From: Paralithodes platypus
Taxonomy: Eukaryota; Arthropoda; Malacostraca; Decapoda; Lithodidae
Reading direction: 5' to 3'
Length of the DNA stretch: 64,000 bases
Assembly: GCA_032716605.1 (NCBI GenBank)
Contig: CM064480.1
Span: forward strand, 44,242,846 to 44,306,845
The notes under the pieces are model-generated. The model saw only the letters and a program-made list of their open reading frames with translations, did no database searches and was not told the origin of the DNA. The translations under genes and the position numbers were made by a program. Of the stretch, positions 21,831 through 31,703 are shown in pieces. Position 1 is the first letter of the stretch. Every line of letters starts with the position of its first letter.

Positions 21831-22800
21831 TGTGTCTTTCTTTCCCTGTGGACTTCTGCATCATAAATAGTGCACATGCTGTTGTGACTTGTTTTGCATA
21901 TATGTCAAGTATATCTCACAAATACATGTGAGCTACTAAATATTTATATACTCCAAGCCGGACTCGAACCACCACGCCGTGGTGTAGTGGAGTAAAGTAT
22001 CGACTCTCGTCCTGAAGTTCGGTGGTTCGAGTCCGGCTGAGAGTATATAAACATATATTAAGTATATCTCACAAATACTCAGTTGTTCGAGCCAGGCTAA
22101 GAGTAAAAAATATATGTTATATTTACATTATAAAGGATTAATTCTGATCCATGTGCGTATATTTTACTTTTTTGATGAACATGTGAGTAGTGAAGACCAG
22201 AAAATAGGTGTAAACAGCAAATATCTAGTGAAAAACTTATATGTGTGGCGGGAAGGGGTGAAGGGAGGTGAAAGAGAGAGAGAGAGCGAGAGATCGACAT
22301 ATAAATTATGTGCCTCGTAGGCCTGCTTGAGGCAAACTGACTCTCCCAGCTATCATCCGCGCATGTGAAGGTGACGAGGAAGCGTGGGAGACCATGATTC
22401 ATCCTATTTCGAGCAGGGAAAGAGAGGAATGGCAAAAATAGAAGGAAAAATAGCCAATAATTAAGGAAGGGAAAGTAGGGGGAGAAAAAGGGGAAGTAGA
22501 GGGAGGGGTGGTGCCTTATACCACCAAATCAAATATTGCTTCCATTTGAGTGCCTGTGGGGCGTTTTTATATTTATTTATTTATTTCATGGGCTGTCCAA
22601 CATATCATTAGATATTTGTTATTCAGAGAGGCCATAATAGAACCAAGACGATAAAAAATCGTGCCACTTAGCCGAGTTGGGGGGAATAGTGTAAATTAGT
22701 AAAGGTTGAAGTCTAAAAAAATCACCATGTGTTCGAAGGCATAGTCCTCCACGAGACTATAACCTGGTTCTTCAAATAAGATCTAAGGTTGCGTTCCTTA
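21831..22800. other. AT-rich and purine-rich intergenic stretch
   Basis: Contains the tRNA-like palindrome at 21947-22047, a (GA)n run near 22268-22295 and a G/A-rich run at 22435-22510. No gene was recognised. Confidence 0.5.
21947..22047 (+). repeat. tRNA-like sequence locked in a hairpin (SINE relic)
   Basis: TGGTGTAGTGG (A-box-like) and GGTTCGAGTCC (B-box-like) are spaced as in a tRNA. The 3' arm at 22021-22038 has a perfect 18-bp inverted copy at 21956-21973, and the pairing extends outward with mismatches. A second B-box-like copy, GTTCGAGCC, is at 22084-22092. An intact tRNA cloverleaf was not found. Confidence 0.5.
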
Positions 22801-22880
22801 TATCCGCTCATGGCCGAGTGGTTACGGTGCCCAGCTCTCCCAAATATACTTCGGGTGAGTGGGTTTGAATCCTGGTAAAG
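22801..22880 (+). repeat. tRNA-derived SINE head
   Basis: TGGCCGAGTGG at 22811-22821 (A box of a Ser/Leu-type tRNA) and GGGTTTGAATCC at 22861-22872 (B box). Short repeats (GTCC, ACATATCATTAGATA) occur on both sides at 22597-22616 and 22901-22917, which suggests a larger duplicated frame. Confidence 0.5.
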
Positions 22881-22934
22881 ATACCTCTCTCCCAACCTGT
22901 CCGACATATCATTAGATACTTGATAATATCCTCC

Positions 22935-23769
22935 TTTCAGGACAATGGTGCGACCTTTTCTATTGCACTAGCTACATATAAAGCCTTCGATAGAGTTTGG
23001 CACAAATAACTTATTTATAAACTACCTTCGTTCGGTTTCTATCCCTCAATCTGTGCTTCTATATCGAATTTCCTTTCTGACCGATCCATAGCTGCAGTTA
23101 TGGACGTCCATCGCTTACTTATCAACTCCGGTGTTCCTCAGAGTTATATTGTATCTCCATTTCCGTTTCTAATATTCATTAATACTCTTCCAAACTATAC
23201 CTCTAATCCTATCCACTCATATGCCGATGACTCCACCTTACACTTTTCAACTAGCTTTCCACACTAGCCATCTATTCAGTCACTGCAAAACTTACATGAC
23301 ACACCTAACTTATGATCTAAAAATTGTTTTTCAAATTAGGCCAAAGATAATCTTGTTGCTTTCTATGCTTCCAAAACACAATTTCTCCATCTATTCACCC
23401 GTCACAATCTTCCACATGACTATCCCTTACTCTACAATAACAAATCAGCCCTCCATCCTCTCTCAATATTTTTGGTGTGTCTTTTTCCTCTGTCCTTGCT
23501 TGGAAAGACCACATTACCACTCTTGTTAAAGCAGCTTCCCAAAAGTTAGGTGTGTTCAACCATCTCCATGGGTTCCTTACCCCCACAAAAGCTTGTTGTT
23601 CTCCACACAGGGGTACTAGTGTGTCACCATATATCAATACTGTTAGATTGTTTGGGGAACTTCCACCCATACCTCACTTCTCGAAAATGTAGAGTCAAAA
23701 TAATTTCATCTCATCAACTCTCATCTTCCTAATTCTATGCAATCTCTCTCTACACATCACAGTGTTGTA

Positions 23770-23806
<37 letters not shown>

Positions 23807-24075
23807 TGTATCGCTATTATAATCACCAATGTCCTTTTGAGGTTTTTCAGTGTACACCTCCTCTCTTACAGATAGTAGGTGGCACCCGCCTTTCAACACA
23901 TTAGCATCCTTATTCTATCACCCAAGAGTGAAACGATTTTCCCAGTCTTTCTTTCATTCAACAAGGACACTCTGGAATTCTCTCTCTATATATATATTTC
24001 CCTCATCCTACGACTTAAGCCTATTCAAGCTCAGTGTGTCCAGACATTTTTACTCTAAAACCTTTGTTACACACA
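22935..24075 (+). pseudogene. Jockey-like LINE copy c: RT
   Basis: Plus strand with frameshifts: KAFDRVWHK-like, YKLPSFGFYPSICASISNFLSDRS, LINSGVPQ, FLIFINTLPNYTSNP, HSYADDSTLHF (catalytic YADD intact), SKTQFLHLFTRHNLP, LAWKDHITTLVKAASQKLGV, then the C-terminal WNSLSIYIFPSSYDL block. A TC microsatellite (about 23765-23815) lies within. The 3' UTR resumes at 24523, displaced by a MITE and about 230 bp of unassigned sequence. Confidence 0.78.
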
Positions 24076-24303
24076 TAACGTTATCAACCCGTCCTTCCGC
24101 CATCATAGGCCGATTTTATGAAATTCAGGGCCGGGACCAAATGTGGGGGACTAGGCTACCAAAGAAAATCTTCTAATGGTAACCAGAATATGATGAAAAA
24201 TACGTCATCGAGCTGAAGGGGTTGCAGAACTTCGCATCAGACTTTGCGAAGCATACGATCATATTAAAGTCTGTATGGGTCGGGATGCCAGAGTGACAGG
24301 CCC

Positions 24304-24522
24304 TTAACCTTTTCTGTACTGCGACGTCGTTTATATTTGATTTGAGATACATTTAAACGATCTTATAAAACTTAGGAAGGACATACTGTATAGTAGCTAA
24401 GAGGATGCATTGAGACTGTCTGTAACCTTTTAATTGGTAGACTTCCTTCCTAAACTGATTAATATCGTCTAAATAAAGCTGGAATGAAATGAAAAAGACG
24501 TAGCCGGTACAGAAGAGGTTTG
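24304..24522. mobile_element. TTAA-type MITE, degenerate right end
   Basis: Starts TTAACCTTTTCTGTACTGCGACGTCG and ends GCCGGTACAGAAGAGGTTT. Shares ends and internal words (ACTTAGGAAGG, TCCTTCCTAAACTG) with the MITE at 35009-35223. The right TTAA has decayed. Confidence 0.7.
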
Positions 24523-24615
24523 CGTACCTTGAATTTGGCTCTATCACTTTTAATTTAGAGGCGGAGGGGGTAACACTCGTTAAGGGCAGCTTTTCCCTCC
24601 ATAGCATAATAAAGT
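24523..24615 (+). pseudogene. Jockey-like LINE copy c: 3' UTR
   Basis: TTTGGCTCTATCACTTTTAATTTAGAGG and CTCCATAGCATAATAAA correspond to the shared 3' end of copies a, b and d. Confidence 0.55.
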
Positions 24616-24629
24616 AACCGTCAATTTCC

Positions 24630-25154
24630 AGCACTTGTGCTATTTACTGATGAGGCAACATTCGGGAGAGACGGCACCATTAATTTACATAACCGGCATA
24701 CTTGGTCTGGTGTCAACCCACATGTAATGGTTCGACGAGCTCATCAGGTACGATTTACAATCAATGTATGGGCAGGCATCATTGGTGACTATCTGATTGG
24801 TCCATACCTTCTACCCCAGAGGCTGAATGGTGCAACATACAGACGGTTTCTTGAGGACACACTACCACTGCTGCTGGAGGATGTGCCCATTGGAATACGG
24901 AGAAGGATGTGGTTTCAGCATGATGGTGCTCCGGCCCATTATTGCCATATTGCAAGGGATTACTTAAATGATGTGTTCCCTGGACGATGGATTGGGCGAG
25001 GCGGCCCAGTGTCATGGCCACCCCGGTCTCCTGACATCACTCCTCTGGACTTCTACCTGTGGGTACACATTAAAGGCGAGGTGTACGCTACAGACGTCCC
25101 AAACCGTGAGGAATTGTGGCGCCGTGTGGAGGACAGCATGGCACGTGTACGATA
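24630..25154 (+). pseudogene. mariner/Tc-like transposase, catalytic part (5'-truncated, split)
   Basis: Plus-strand frame beginning VLFTDEATFGRDG (DE around the first or second catalytic Asp), then WAGIIGDYLIGPY, MWFQHDGAPAHY (catalytic Asp) and SWPPRSPDITPLDFYLW (the terminal D block), up to MARVR. The remainder (NNPGVFDRVRQSLLRR, then NFEHLL) is at 33481-33577, because a gypsy element inserted at 25154/33477. The residues read after codon 25151 on this side are LTR-encoded. The N-terminal DNA-binding half is missing. Confidence 0.85.
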
Positions 25155-26950
25155 TGTGACGTTAACCACTCTGTTAGAACCGCATGACTTGTCCTACAGT
25201 GACTCGCTAGGATCGCCAGGGCAGTGGATGGGGCTACAGTTTATGTATTAGAGTGTGCTTTATTTCATATGAAAGCTTGTGTCATGGGCAGTCCAGAAAG
25301 GCTCTTTGTTTTCACCCATGTCAAGGCTTTCTATATTTAATTGTAAAGTATATGTTTTATCATTAACTAGTAATGATGGGATCTGGGAGAGAGAGAGAGA
25401 GAGTAGAACAGAGTGAGAGGGGGGCGCACAGTGTTTTTGCCCCGCTCGATGACGTCACGGCTGGCTGCCTCGTGGGGGTTGGTTGAGGGAAGTCCTTACC
25501 ATGCTGCTAGCTCCCTTGCTAGTGGCTAGAGGACTTGTTACCGCATTACCTGCGCGGTGCAGGCTAGTCCGGGTATATATACTGCCGCCTCGCCACTCTC
25601 TCCCTCAGATCTGGTTTCTAGAACGCATCTATCTTATCCCTTGCTACCTGTACCCCGCTCTGCACCTGAGAATCTTTTCCTCTGCCTACCTCTCTCTTTT
25701 TTCATACCTTTCACCACCTTTTATTAATATTATACCCCCTCTGGTTAACTCTGCAAAATCAGCTTCATGCTGGCCAGTTGTATTGTGCGTTAAGGTCTGA
25801 TATAACCCCTGTATGTTTAGTTGTTAAGATAAGTTGATCACGAAGCATTGGTTGGCATTCATATTGTTTAGTACCGCTTCCTATAATTATTAGTGTTCTG
25901 CTGGATTAGATAATGCTAGACTAGGGGTCTGATATTATAAGGTATTGTTTCCTATGAGTGCTGGCTTTAGCTAAAAGCTGCACGACATACCTGAGAACTG
26001 GAATTGATTGAGTAAATTCTAGTCTGTGTGCCATTGAGAGTAGAGCATGCACGAATGAGGGCTTTTTGCCTATACCATTCTGCACTGTTCTAAGCTCGTT
26101 GTTTGTCTTTGAGGTACGCCAGGAGAACGCTTAATACTTCGGTATTAAGGTTTCTCAAGAGAGCTACCCTTCCCTATAACGTAATATTTGACGCACAGAC
26201 TTGAGATTTGCACTAGGCTATTTCGGCATGCCATGCGCACCAGTATCTCGTATCATTGACTCTAGCTAGACTTTATCAATCATAGTAGACATTAAGTATA
26301 TTAACCAATTACTCTTTTTATGCATACCCATTTATGATTACACAAGCATTTCGCAGCCTAGTTTGATGTATGGAGACACAAACGACTTAGGCTCTTTTTG
26401 TTGATAGGAATACTGCATTGTCGTGGCGATTATTATTGTTGTAGCGTTTAGGATATTCTTGGCCCCGACTGCATTATATATTCTGCCTTTTTGTGTGCAT
26501 AGCCTGCACGAGCATTGTTCCGCTGCCTGCCTTTTTGGGTTCCATTTCCGATACGAGCATCTTTATAGCATCTAACATTTAAAGAAGATTCCTTGTTAGT
26601 GTTGAAGGACTTTAGTGCACTTTCTTTCATGCAGGAGTGCCTGACATTTATTAATTAAAGTAACGTAAGCTGTAACTTCTCTTACCACCTTACTTTGCAT
26701 ACCATAACCAAGCACCTTCGGTTATAGGTAGTAATAGGCTGTTTTCACATAACATTAAGCCTAGAATAGACGCACATTTATTGAGAGTTTGATAGCCTAT
26801 TATTGCATATAGAACTCTGGAGAGTATTTGTGTTCTTTGTTCACTGGGAATATACATCAGAGGTTGGATCTAGCGCTTTCCGTTGTAGCATTTATGCCAT
26901 TACTAGTCCAATGAATAAGAGCCCTGATATATTTGAACCTCAGCGTAACA
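25155..26950 (+). repeat. 5' LTR
   Basis: Begins TGTGACGTTAACCACTC, ends CCTCAGCGTAACA. A (GA)n run is at 25387-25403 and a TATATA box-like word at 25576. Compared with the 3' LTR it has a 17-18-bp extra block near 25660 and scattered substitutions. Confidence 0.88.
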
Positions 26951-26968
26951 AATGGTGACCTTACCTAG
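26951..26968 (+). promoter_or_regulatory. Candidate primer-binding site
   Basis: AATGGTGACCTTACCTAG directly follows the LTR. The position and TGG start fit a tRNA primer site, but the tRNA was not identified. Confidence 0.4.
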
Positions 26969-27167
26969 GATTTGGTGAACCTACATTTATTAGCAGGGAA
27001 CATTTGTTGTTTTGGGGAATATTTTGTGGGGATCAGCAAGAATATTTTTTTTTTGCAACATAGTATAGCCCTTGAGTATTTCCGAGAATTTTTGTGTGTA
27101 TATTGAGGTATAAGAGTTTGGGGTGCTTCTTTTCTGAATATTGAGGTGGGAAATTTTTGTGAGCATC

Positions 27168-28512
27168 ATGTCTTATACCGGATCAGAGGAGAATGGAGAC
27201 ACAGTACGTCATGTCGAAACTGAGGAACAGCAGTATGATGATATGGTTAATCAGGTGAACTGTGAGGAGGATGCTAGGATATTTTTGCAATGGCCTGTTA
27301 CTGCCGAGCGGTTGGAGGGTATGGATCGGTACGGTCTTCAATGCCTGGCCGCAGCTATCGGTCATGCGGTTACTAGCAGCATGACCAGGGATAACTTGAT
27401 AACGTGTGTACTGGGCAGGGTGACTGGTGAGCGAGATGGGTTGAGTGCTCAGAGCCCTTCGGCCATGCTTCCCCTACACTCGACTCCCAGCCATCCCAGT
27501 AGTTTGCCGACCCCGGGTACGCTTCCGCAGTTGGGTGGTGACTGGCAGGGTGGGTTGCCCCTGGGGGGACCACCGGTAATTTCAAACATTGTAGCACCTT
27601 CACCTCCTCAAGGGTTATCTCCAGAATTATTGTTTAAGCTCGAATTAGCTAAGCTTCAGCATCAGCAGCAAATAGAATCAGCTAAGATCGAAGAGAGAAA
27701 ATATCAGCTTCAACAGCAATTAGAATTAGCCAAGATAGAGGAGAGAGCCAAGCTAGCAAAAATCCAAGCTGACTTAGAGTCGACTAGGTACTGTGCCGAC
27801 ATGGACGTAGAGAAGTCGCGAGTAGAGACAACGGGACAGCGACTTGGGGCTGGTAACCGTGCTCATGATCAATCTCTCTCGCACTTATTGAAACTGGTTC
27901 CGATGTTTGATGAGAGTGGTGTAACAGAATTTTTCGCACGCTTTGAGAAGAAGTGCCAGGAACATCAGTGGCCAGAGAATAAATGGAGAGCACTTGTATC
28001 CTCTAGATTAATAGGCAAGGGTCTTAAAGCCTACGATGCATTACATTTGGAGTCATGTATTGTGTATGAGGATCTCAAGGAGGTTGTCCTTGAGGGCTTA
28101 CGAACTGCAACCAGAAACGTACCGTTTGAAGTTCCGGGGTGTAACTAAGGGAAGAGATAGCACCTTTTTGGAACACGCCCGGGACTTGTCCGATGCTATG
28201 GGGAACTGGCTCCGATCTGAGAAGGTCACAACATTTGATGAAATTAAGCAGTTAATGATGTTGGAGCAGTTCTTTAAGAGCACGGGCGGTGATCTAACTT
28301 TGAACTTAAAGGAGAAAAACCCAAGAACTCTAGTCGAAGCAGCAGAAATGGCTGATCGACGGCTGTCGTTGATTCGGGGTTGCGGGTCCTCACAGAAGTA
28401 CGATGTAAGTGCTAAGGACCGTTATCCTCCCCCTCCCCGTAACAATGACACATTTAAACAGAAGAGCCATGAAACTAAAACTGAATCCAAACCTACACCA
28501 CACCGTATGTGA
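27168..28512 (+). pseudogene. gypsy gag (SCAN-like capsid region), frameshifted
   Basis: From ATG at 27168 the frame gives an acidic N-terminus, a Pro-rich segment, a long Gln/Lys/Glu coiled-coil-like stretch (about residues 150-215) and then VPMFDESGVTEFFARFEKK with WRALVSSRLIGKGLKAYD, the capsid fold seen in gypsy elements with SCAN-like gag. A frameshift near 28090 moves the text into the frame of 28036-28512 (YELQPETYRLKFRG, TTFDEIKQLMMLEQFF, LTLNLKEKNPRTLVEAAEMAD). Gag packages element RNA. A further shift before the zinc knuckle at 28561 separates gag from its nucleocapsid part. Confidence 0.82.
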
Positions 28513-28925
28513 AAAGTCAGGGGCCTTTTACATCACAGTATAAGCCGAAACCGAAATTTATGTGTTTTAGGTGCCACCAGGAGGGTCATAAGGCAAATGA
28601 GTGCCCTAGTCGACCTCCTCCGGCAGCCGTGTCTTTTGCTCACGGCATTGGAGTGTTCAAGAGGACATCGGAGTTTGTTAGAGGCATTTCTTCCGAGGTA
28701 AATACACTGCCAGTGCAGAAGGATCCGGAAGGCTTATTCCCTGTCCGTGATGCCTTTAGTGACCACAGGGGACTCGGTTGTGTGGAGTGGGGGGGTAGAA
28801 GACATGAGGTGAGAATTTTGCGTGACACTGGGGCATCGCAAACACTGTTGAGAAATTTCACTGGTAAACCTGTCAATACGGCGCGGGTGGTTGTGGTTCA
28901 GGGAGTTAACACCTTACGAGCGGCC
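28509..28925 (+). pseudogene. gypsy nucleocapsid CCHC knuckle and protease N-terminal half
   Basis: CFRCHQEGHKANEC (28564-28605) is a perfect CX2CX4HX4C zinc knuckle. ILRDTGASQTLL (about 28815-28850) carries the protease DTG triad. The frame is then broken at LRAA (28925) by a roughly 450-bp insertion. The rest of the protease resumes at about 29381. Confidence 0.85.
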
Positions 28926-29378
28926 TAGGCGGTATATAATATGTAGCCACCAGAGGGGGTGTTTTTACCCAAAATAGGGCTGTTTACGTGATCATTTTCA
29001 TGCCTAAATAAGACCCAGAGCGTAAAACAAGTATCTATCCCTGAAAGGGCATAAACAGAGCTTTCCAATGACACCATAACGATCCTTTTATGATGGCTAG
29101 TTTTCTTGCAACAACCGCGCAACGCGAGTGCAAAAAGCATGTAATTCGGCACTTTCCCCATACAATTCCGTATGTAGCGAGTGAGAGAGGGAGGTAGGTG
29201 GTGGGAGGATTCGTGTCAGTAGGTTCGCCGTGGTGGTCTGGAGCAGTCATACGCTCGCTACTCTCCTGCCACCACTTGTCTCTCTCTCTCAGCAACATTA
29301 CGTGCTGAAATTGCCACACGACCTATGTCGAGCGCCGCCAGATAGTCCAGATTTATTATACTCGACTTATGTTGCGCG
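28926..29378. mobile_element. MITE-like insertion in the protease
   Basis: Non-coding block between two halves of the protease. Internal words (CCAGAGCGTAAAACAAGTAT, ACAGAGCTTTCCAATGACACC, AAAAAGCATGTAATTCGG) resemble, with differences, the MITEs at 18958-19401 and 47890-48363. The flanking text LRAA/LRAA (TTACGAGCGGCC and TTGCGCGCCGCT) may be a degenerate duplication. No TTAA target was seen. Confidence 0.5.
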
Positions 29379-30724
29379 CCGCTAGTTATGGGTATGCGAC
29401 AAGGTCATACCCGCTTGTAAGAATGAAGGTGGAAGTTGATGGTGTGACTCGGGACCTGGATGTAGGAATTGTGGAGAAGTTACCTGTTGGGGGCGTCGAC
29501 CTCCTTCTCGGCAACGACTTTGCGGGACCTACTTCTGAGGCTCCACCCTTGGTCGTTGCCGAGAAGCCGGCCGACGTGAGTAGGGAGGAGCAGGAGGGGG
29601 TTGAGAAGTGTCCGGTGCAGCCTATGGCGTGTGTTGTCACCGGAGATCCTGCATCCAGGGAGTCACATTCTGGTCAACAATCTTTAGATCAGCGGAGGAA
29701 GGGTACCGAGAAGGGGTTGAAATTTGATGCGGTTGAGAGTTTAGTATCAACGGAACTTCTCGGGGACTCATTATTAGGACCACATTTCGAGTCTGGAGAA
29801 GACCCAGTAACTGTTCCTGTAAAGGCAGAGGATGGGCTTAAAAAGACGAAAGAGTTGAAGGAGGACAGTGATGCACAGTCGGGAGAGGTAGCAACAAGGT
29901 ACCCTGACGCTTACCCTATGAAAAATGGGTCTGCGAAGACGGTGGTCCGAAGCTTGCTAGTGTATTTTTCCCGGTATGGTTACCCGCAGGGGATTCAGTC
30001 AGTCCAGGGACCCAACTTCACTTCTAGCCTCTTTGTTCAAGCAATGCCGCAGCATGGGATTGTTGGGGTTGTGTCATCTGCGTATCATCCGGAGAGCCAG
30101 GGTGTGTTAGAGCGATGGCACTCAGCCTTGAAATCTGTGCTTCGTTGTTGTTGCTTTGAGAGTGGGAAGGATTGGGATCTTGGCCTGCCATGTGTTTTGT
30201 TTGCTGTGCGGGAGGTACCTGGGGAGAGTTTGGGATTCAGCCCTAATGAGCTCGTCTTTGGACACCGTGTCAGAGGGCCTCTCCATATGGTTGAAGAATT
30301 ATGGGAGGGCGCAGAAAAACCTTGTTCTATGCTCAAGTGTGTCCTCAACAGTCGAGAACGGATGTTGCGCAGTCTGGAGTTGGCTGGCCGTAATTTGACT
30401 AGCTCTCAGGCCCTCAGGAAGGACAGGTACGACCTCAAGGTTGAACTCAGGGAGTTTCACGGGGGTCAGGAGGTGTTGATTCTACTGCCCCTTGTAGGTC
30501 ACCCCTTATCCGCGAAGTACGCTGGTCCTTATAGGGTGGTTGAGGAGCTATCAGACCTGGATTACTTGGTAGCCACTCCAGACAGATGGAAGCGCAATCA
30601 GTTATGTCACTTTAATCTCATGAAGGAGTATGGGAGGCACCCCCCTGAGCCTCTCACTGTGCCTGTGATGATGTTTAGCAGTCAAGGTGGAGAAGGAGAA
30701 CGGGACAGTCAAGCTCAGGTGTAG
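29379..30724 (+). pseudogene. gypsy protease end, linker and integrase C-terminal half
   Basis: Long open frame. SYPLVRMKVEVDGVTRDLDVG and LLLGNDFAG complete the protease. An acidic linker follows (to about 29900), then abruptly integrase text: TRYPDAYPM, VYFSRYGYPQGIQS, SSAYHPESQGVLERWHSALK (catalytic Glu) and a C-terminal GPYRVVEELSDLDYLV segment. The integrase HHCC finger, its first catalytic Asp and all of RT are missing between linker and TRYPDAY. The second catalytic Asp site reads SVQGPNF, Val replacing Asp, so the enzyme would be inactive even if expressed. Confidence 0.82.
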
Positions 30725-31230
30725 GATAACTGGAAGGATAAGAAGTTCACATGGGCGCCTGAGTGTGAGAAGGTGTTTAGAGAAGTAAAACACCTGTTGT
30801 GCACTCACCCGATCCTCAGGGCCCCTGACTTTAGCCTACCTTTCCAACTAGCAACGGAGGCTAGTGGTGTGGGGGCTGGTGCCGTCCTTGTGGAAAAGGA
30901 CGATGATGGGCTGGAGCATCCTGTTAGTTTCTGCTCGGAGAAGTTCAATTCAGCCCAGGGGAGCTGCTCTGTTGTCGAAAAGGAGCTGCTGGCAATTGTA
31001 CTTGCTCTGAGGCATTTCGAGGTCTATGTTCCAGCCTATGGTCCGGTTGTTGTAGTTTACCCAGATCATCACCCTCTCAAGTTCTTGGACCAGTTTCACA
31101 ATCGGAATATGAGGCTGACCGGTGGTCACTAAGGTTACTGGTATATAACCTGGCCATACGCCATATTGCCGGTTGTGACAACGTGGTTGCAGATGGTCGT
31201 TCAAGGGTATATGATCCTGGGTAGATTGAC
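30725..31230 (+). pseudogene. gypsy RNase H, misplaced downstream of integrase
   Basis: KKFTWAPECEKVFREVKHLL, PDFSLPFQLATEASGVGAGAVL, HPVSFCSEKFNSAQ, VVEKELLAIVLALRHFEVY and PDHHPLKFLDQF are RNase H blocks in order. A frameshift at about 31125 precedes the end (ITWPYAILPVV and a GRSRVYDPG-like tail). The block starts right after the integrase stop at 30722-30724. In ordinary gypsy elements RNase H precedes integrase. The catalytic AT-D-AS position reads ATEAS. Confidence 0.82.
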
Positions 31231-31677
31231 ACACGGGTAGCCTCCTGCTTTAGTTTGAATAGTATTTTGCGCTTGGTGCTTGTTGGCTCGCGGTTGTAGC
31301 CCAGCGTATTGGGTCGTAAAGCAGGAGTTGAGCATTGGTATAGGAGAAAAAACTAGGCTTGCCCCTATAGTGCAGCCGAAATAAACAAATTAAAACATAA
31401 AAATCAAATAAAAACTCTTTCTTTGATAGTTGAATTTTTTCAGTATGTTATAGCAGTAATTCTGAGTTGCACTCCTCTCAGAATGCTGGGCTAGAGAAGC
31501 TCGCTCTTGAGGAGCATAACTACATATAATTTAACCTATGGTGTTGGGGAGGGTTATAATTTTGAAAAATGTTTTGTTGAAGAACTGTGCCAGATATTTT
31601 ACTGCCGCTGGGTGATGGGAAGTGGAGATATAGCATGGGTTCTAACCATCAGATTTTTGTGAGCCTTGGGGCCTCTG
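31231..31677. other. gypsy 3' non-coding interior
   Basis: AT-rich 3' untranslated interior with no coding frame recognised. Confidence 0.5.
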
Positions 31678-31703
31678 AGAAAAATCTTGGGGGGGGGGGG
31701 GGG
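31678..31703 (+). promoter_or_regulatory. Polypurine tract / 15-base G run before the 3' LTR
   Basis: GAGAAAAATCTT followed by 15 consecutive G residues directly abuts the 3' LTR, the position of a plus-strand priming tract. The first TGT of the LTR has become GGG, so the G run has expanded or the boundary was altered. Confidence 0.55.

Noticed and set aside
21974..22047. Functional tRNA gene
   Set aside because: The A and B boxes are present but the acceptor and anticodon stems do not pair properly, and the 3' arm pairs with an upstream copy instead.
25155..25251. C-terminal 30 residues of the transposase frame at 24637-25251
   Set aside because: These codons lie in the gypsy LTR and are repeated at 31704; the true C-terminus is at 33481-33577.
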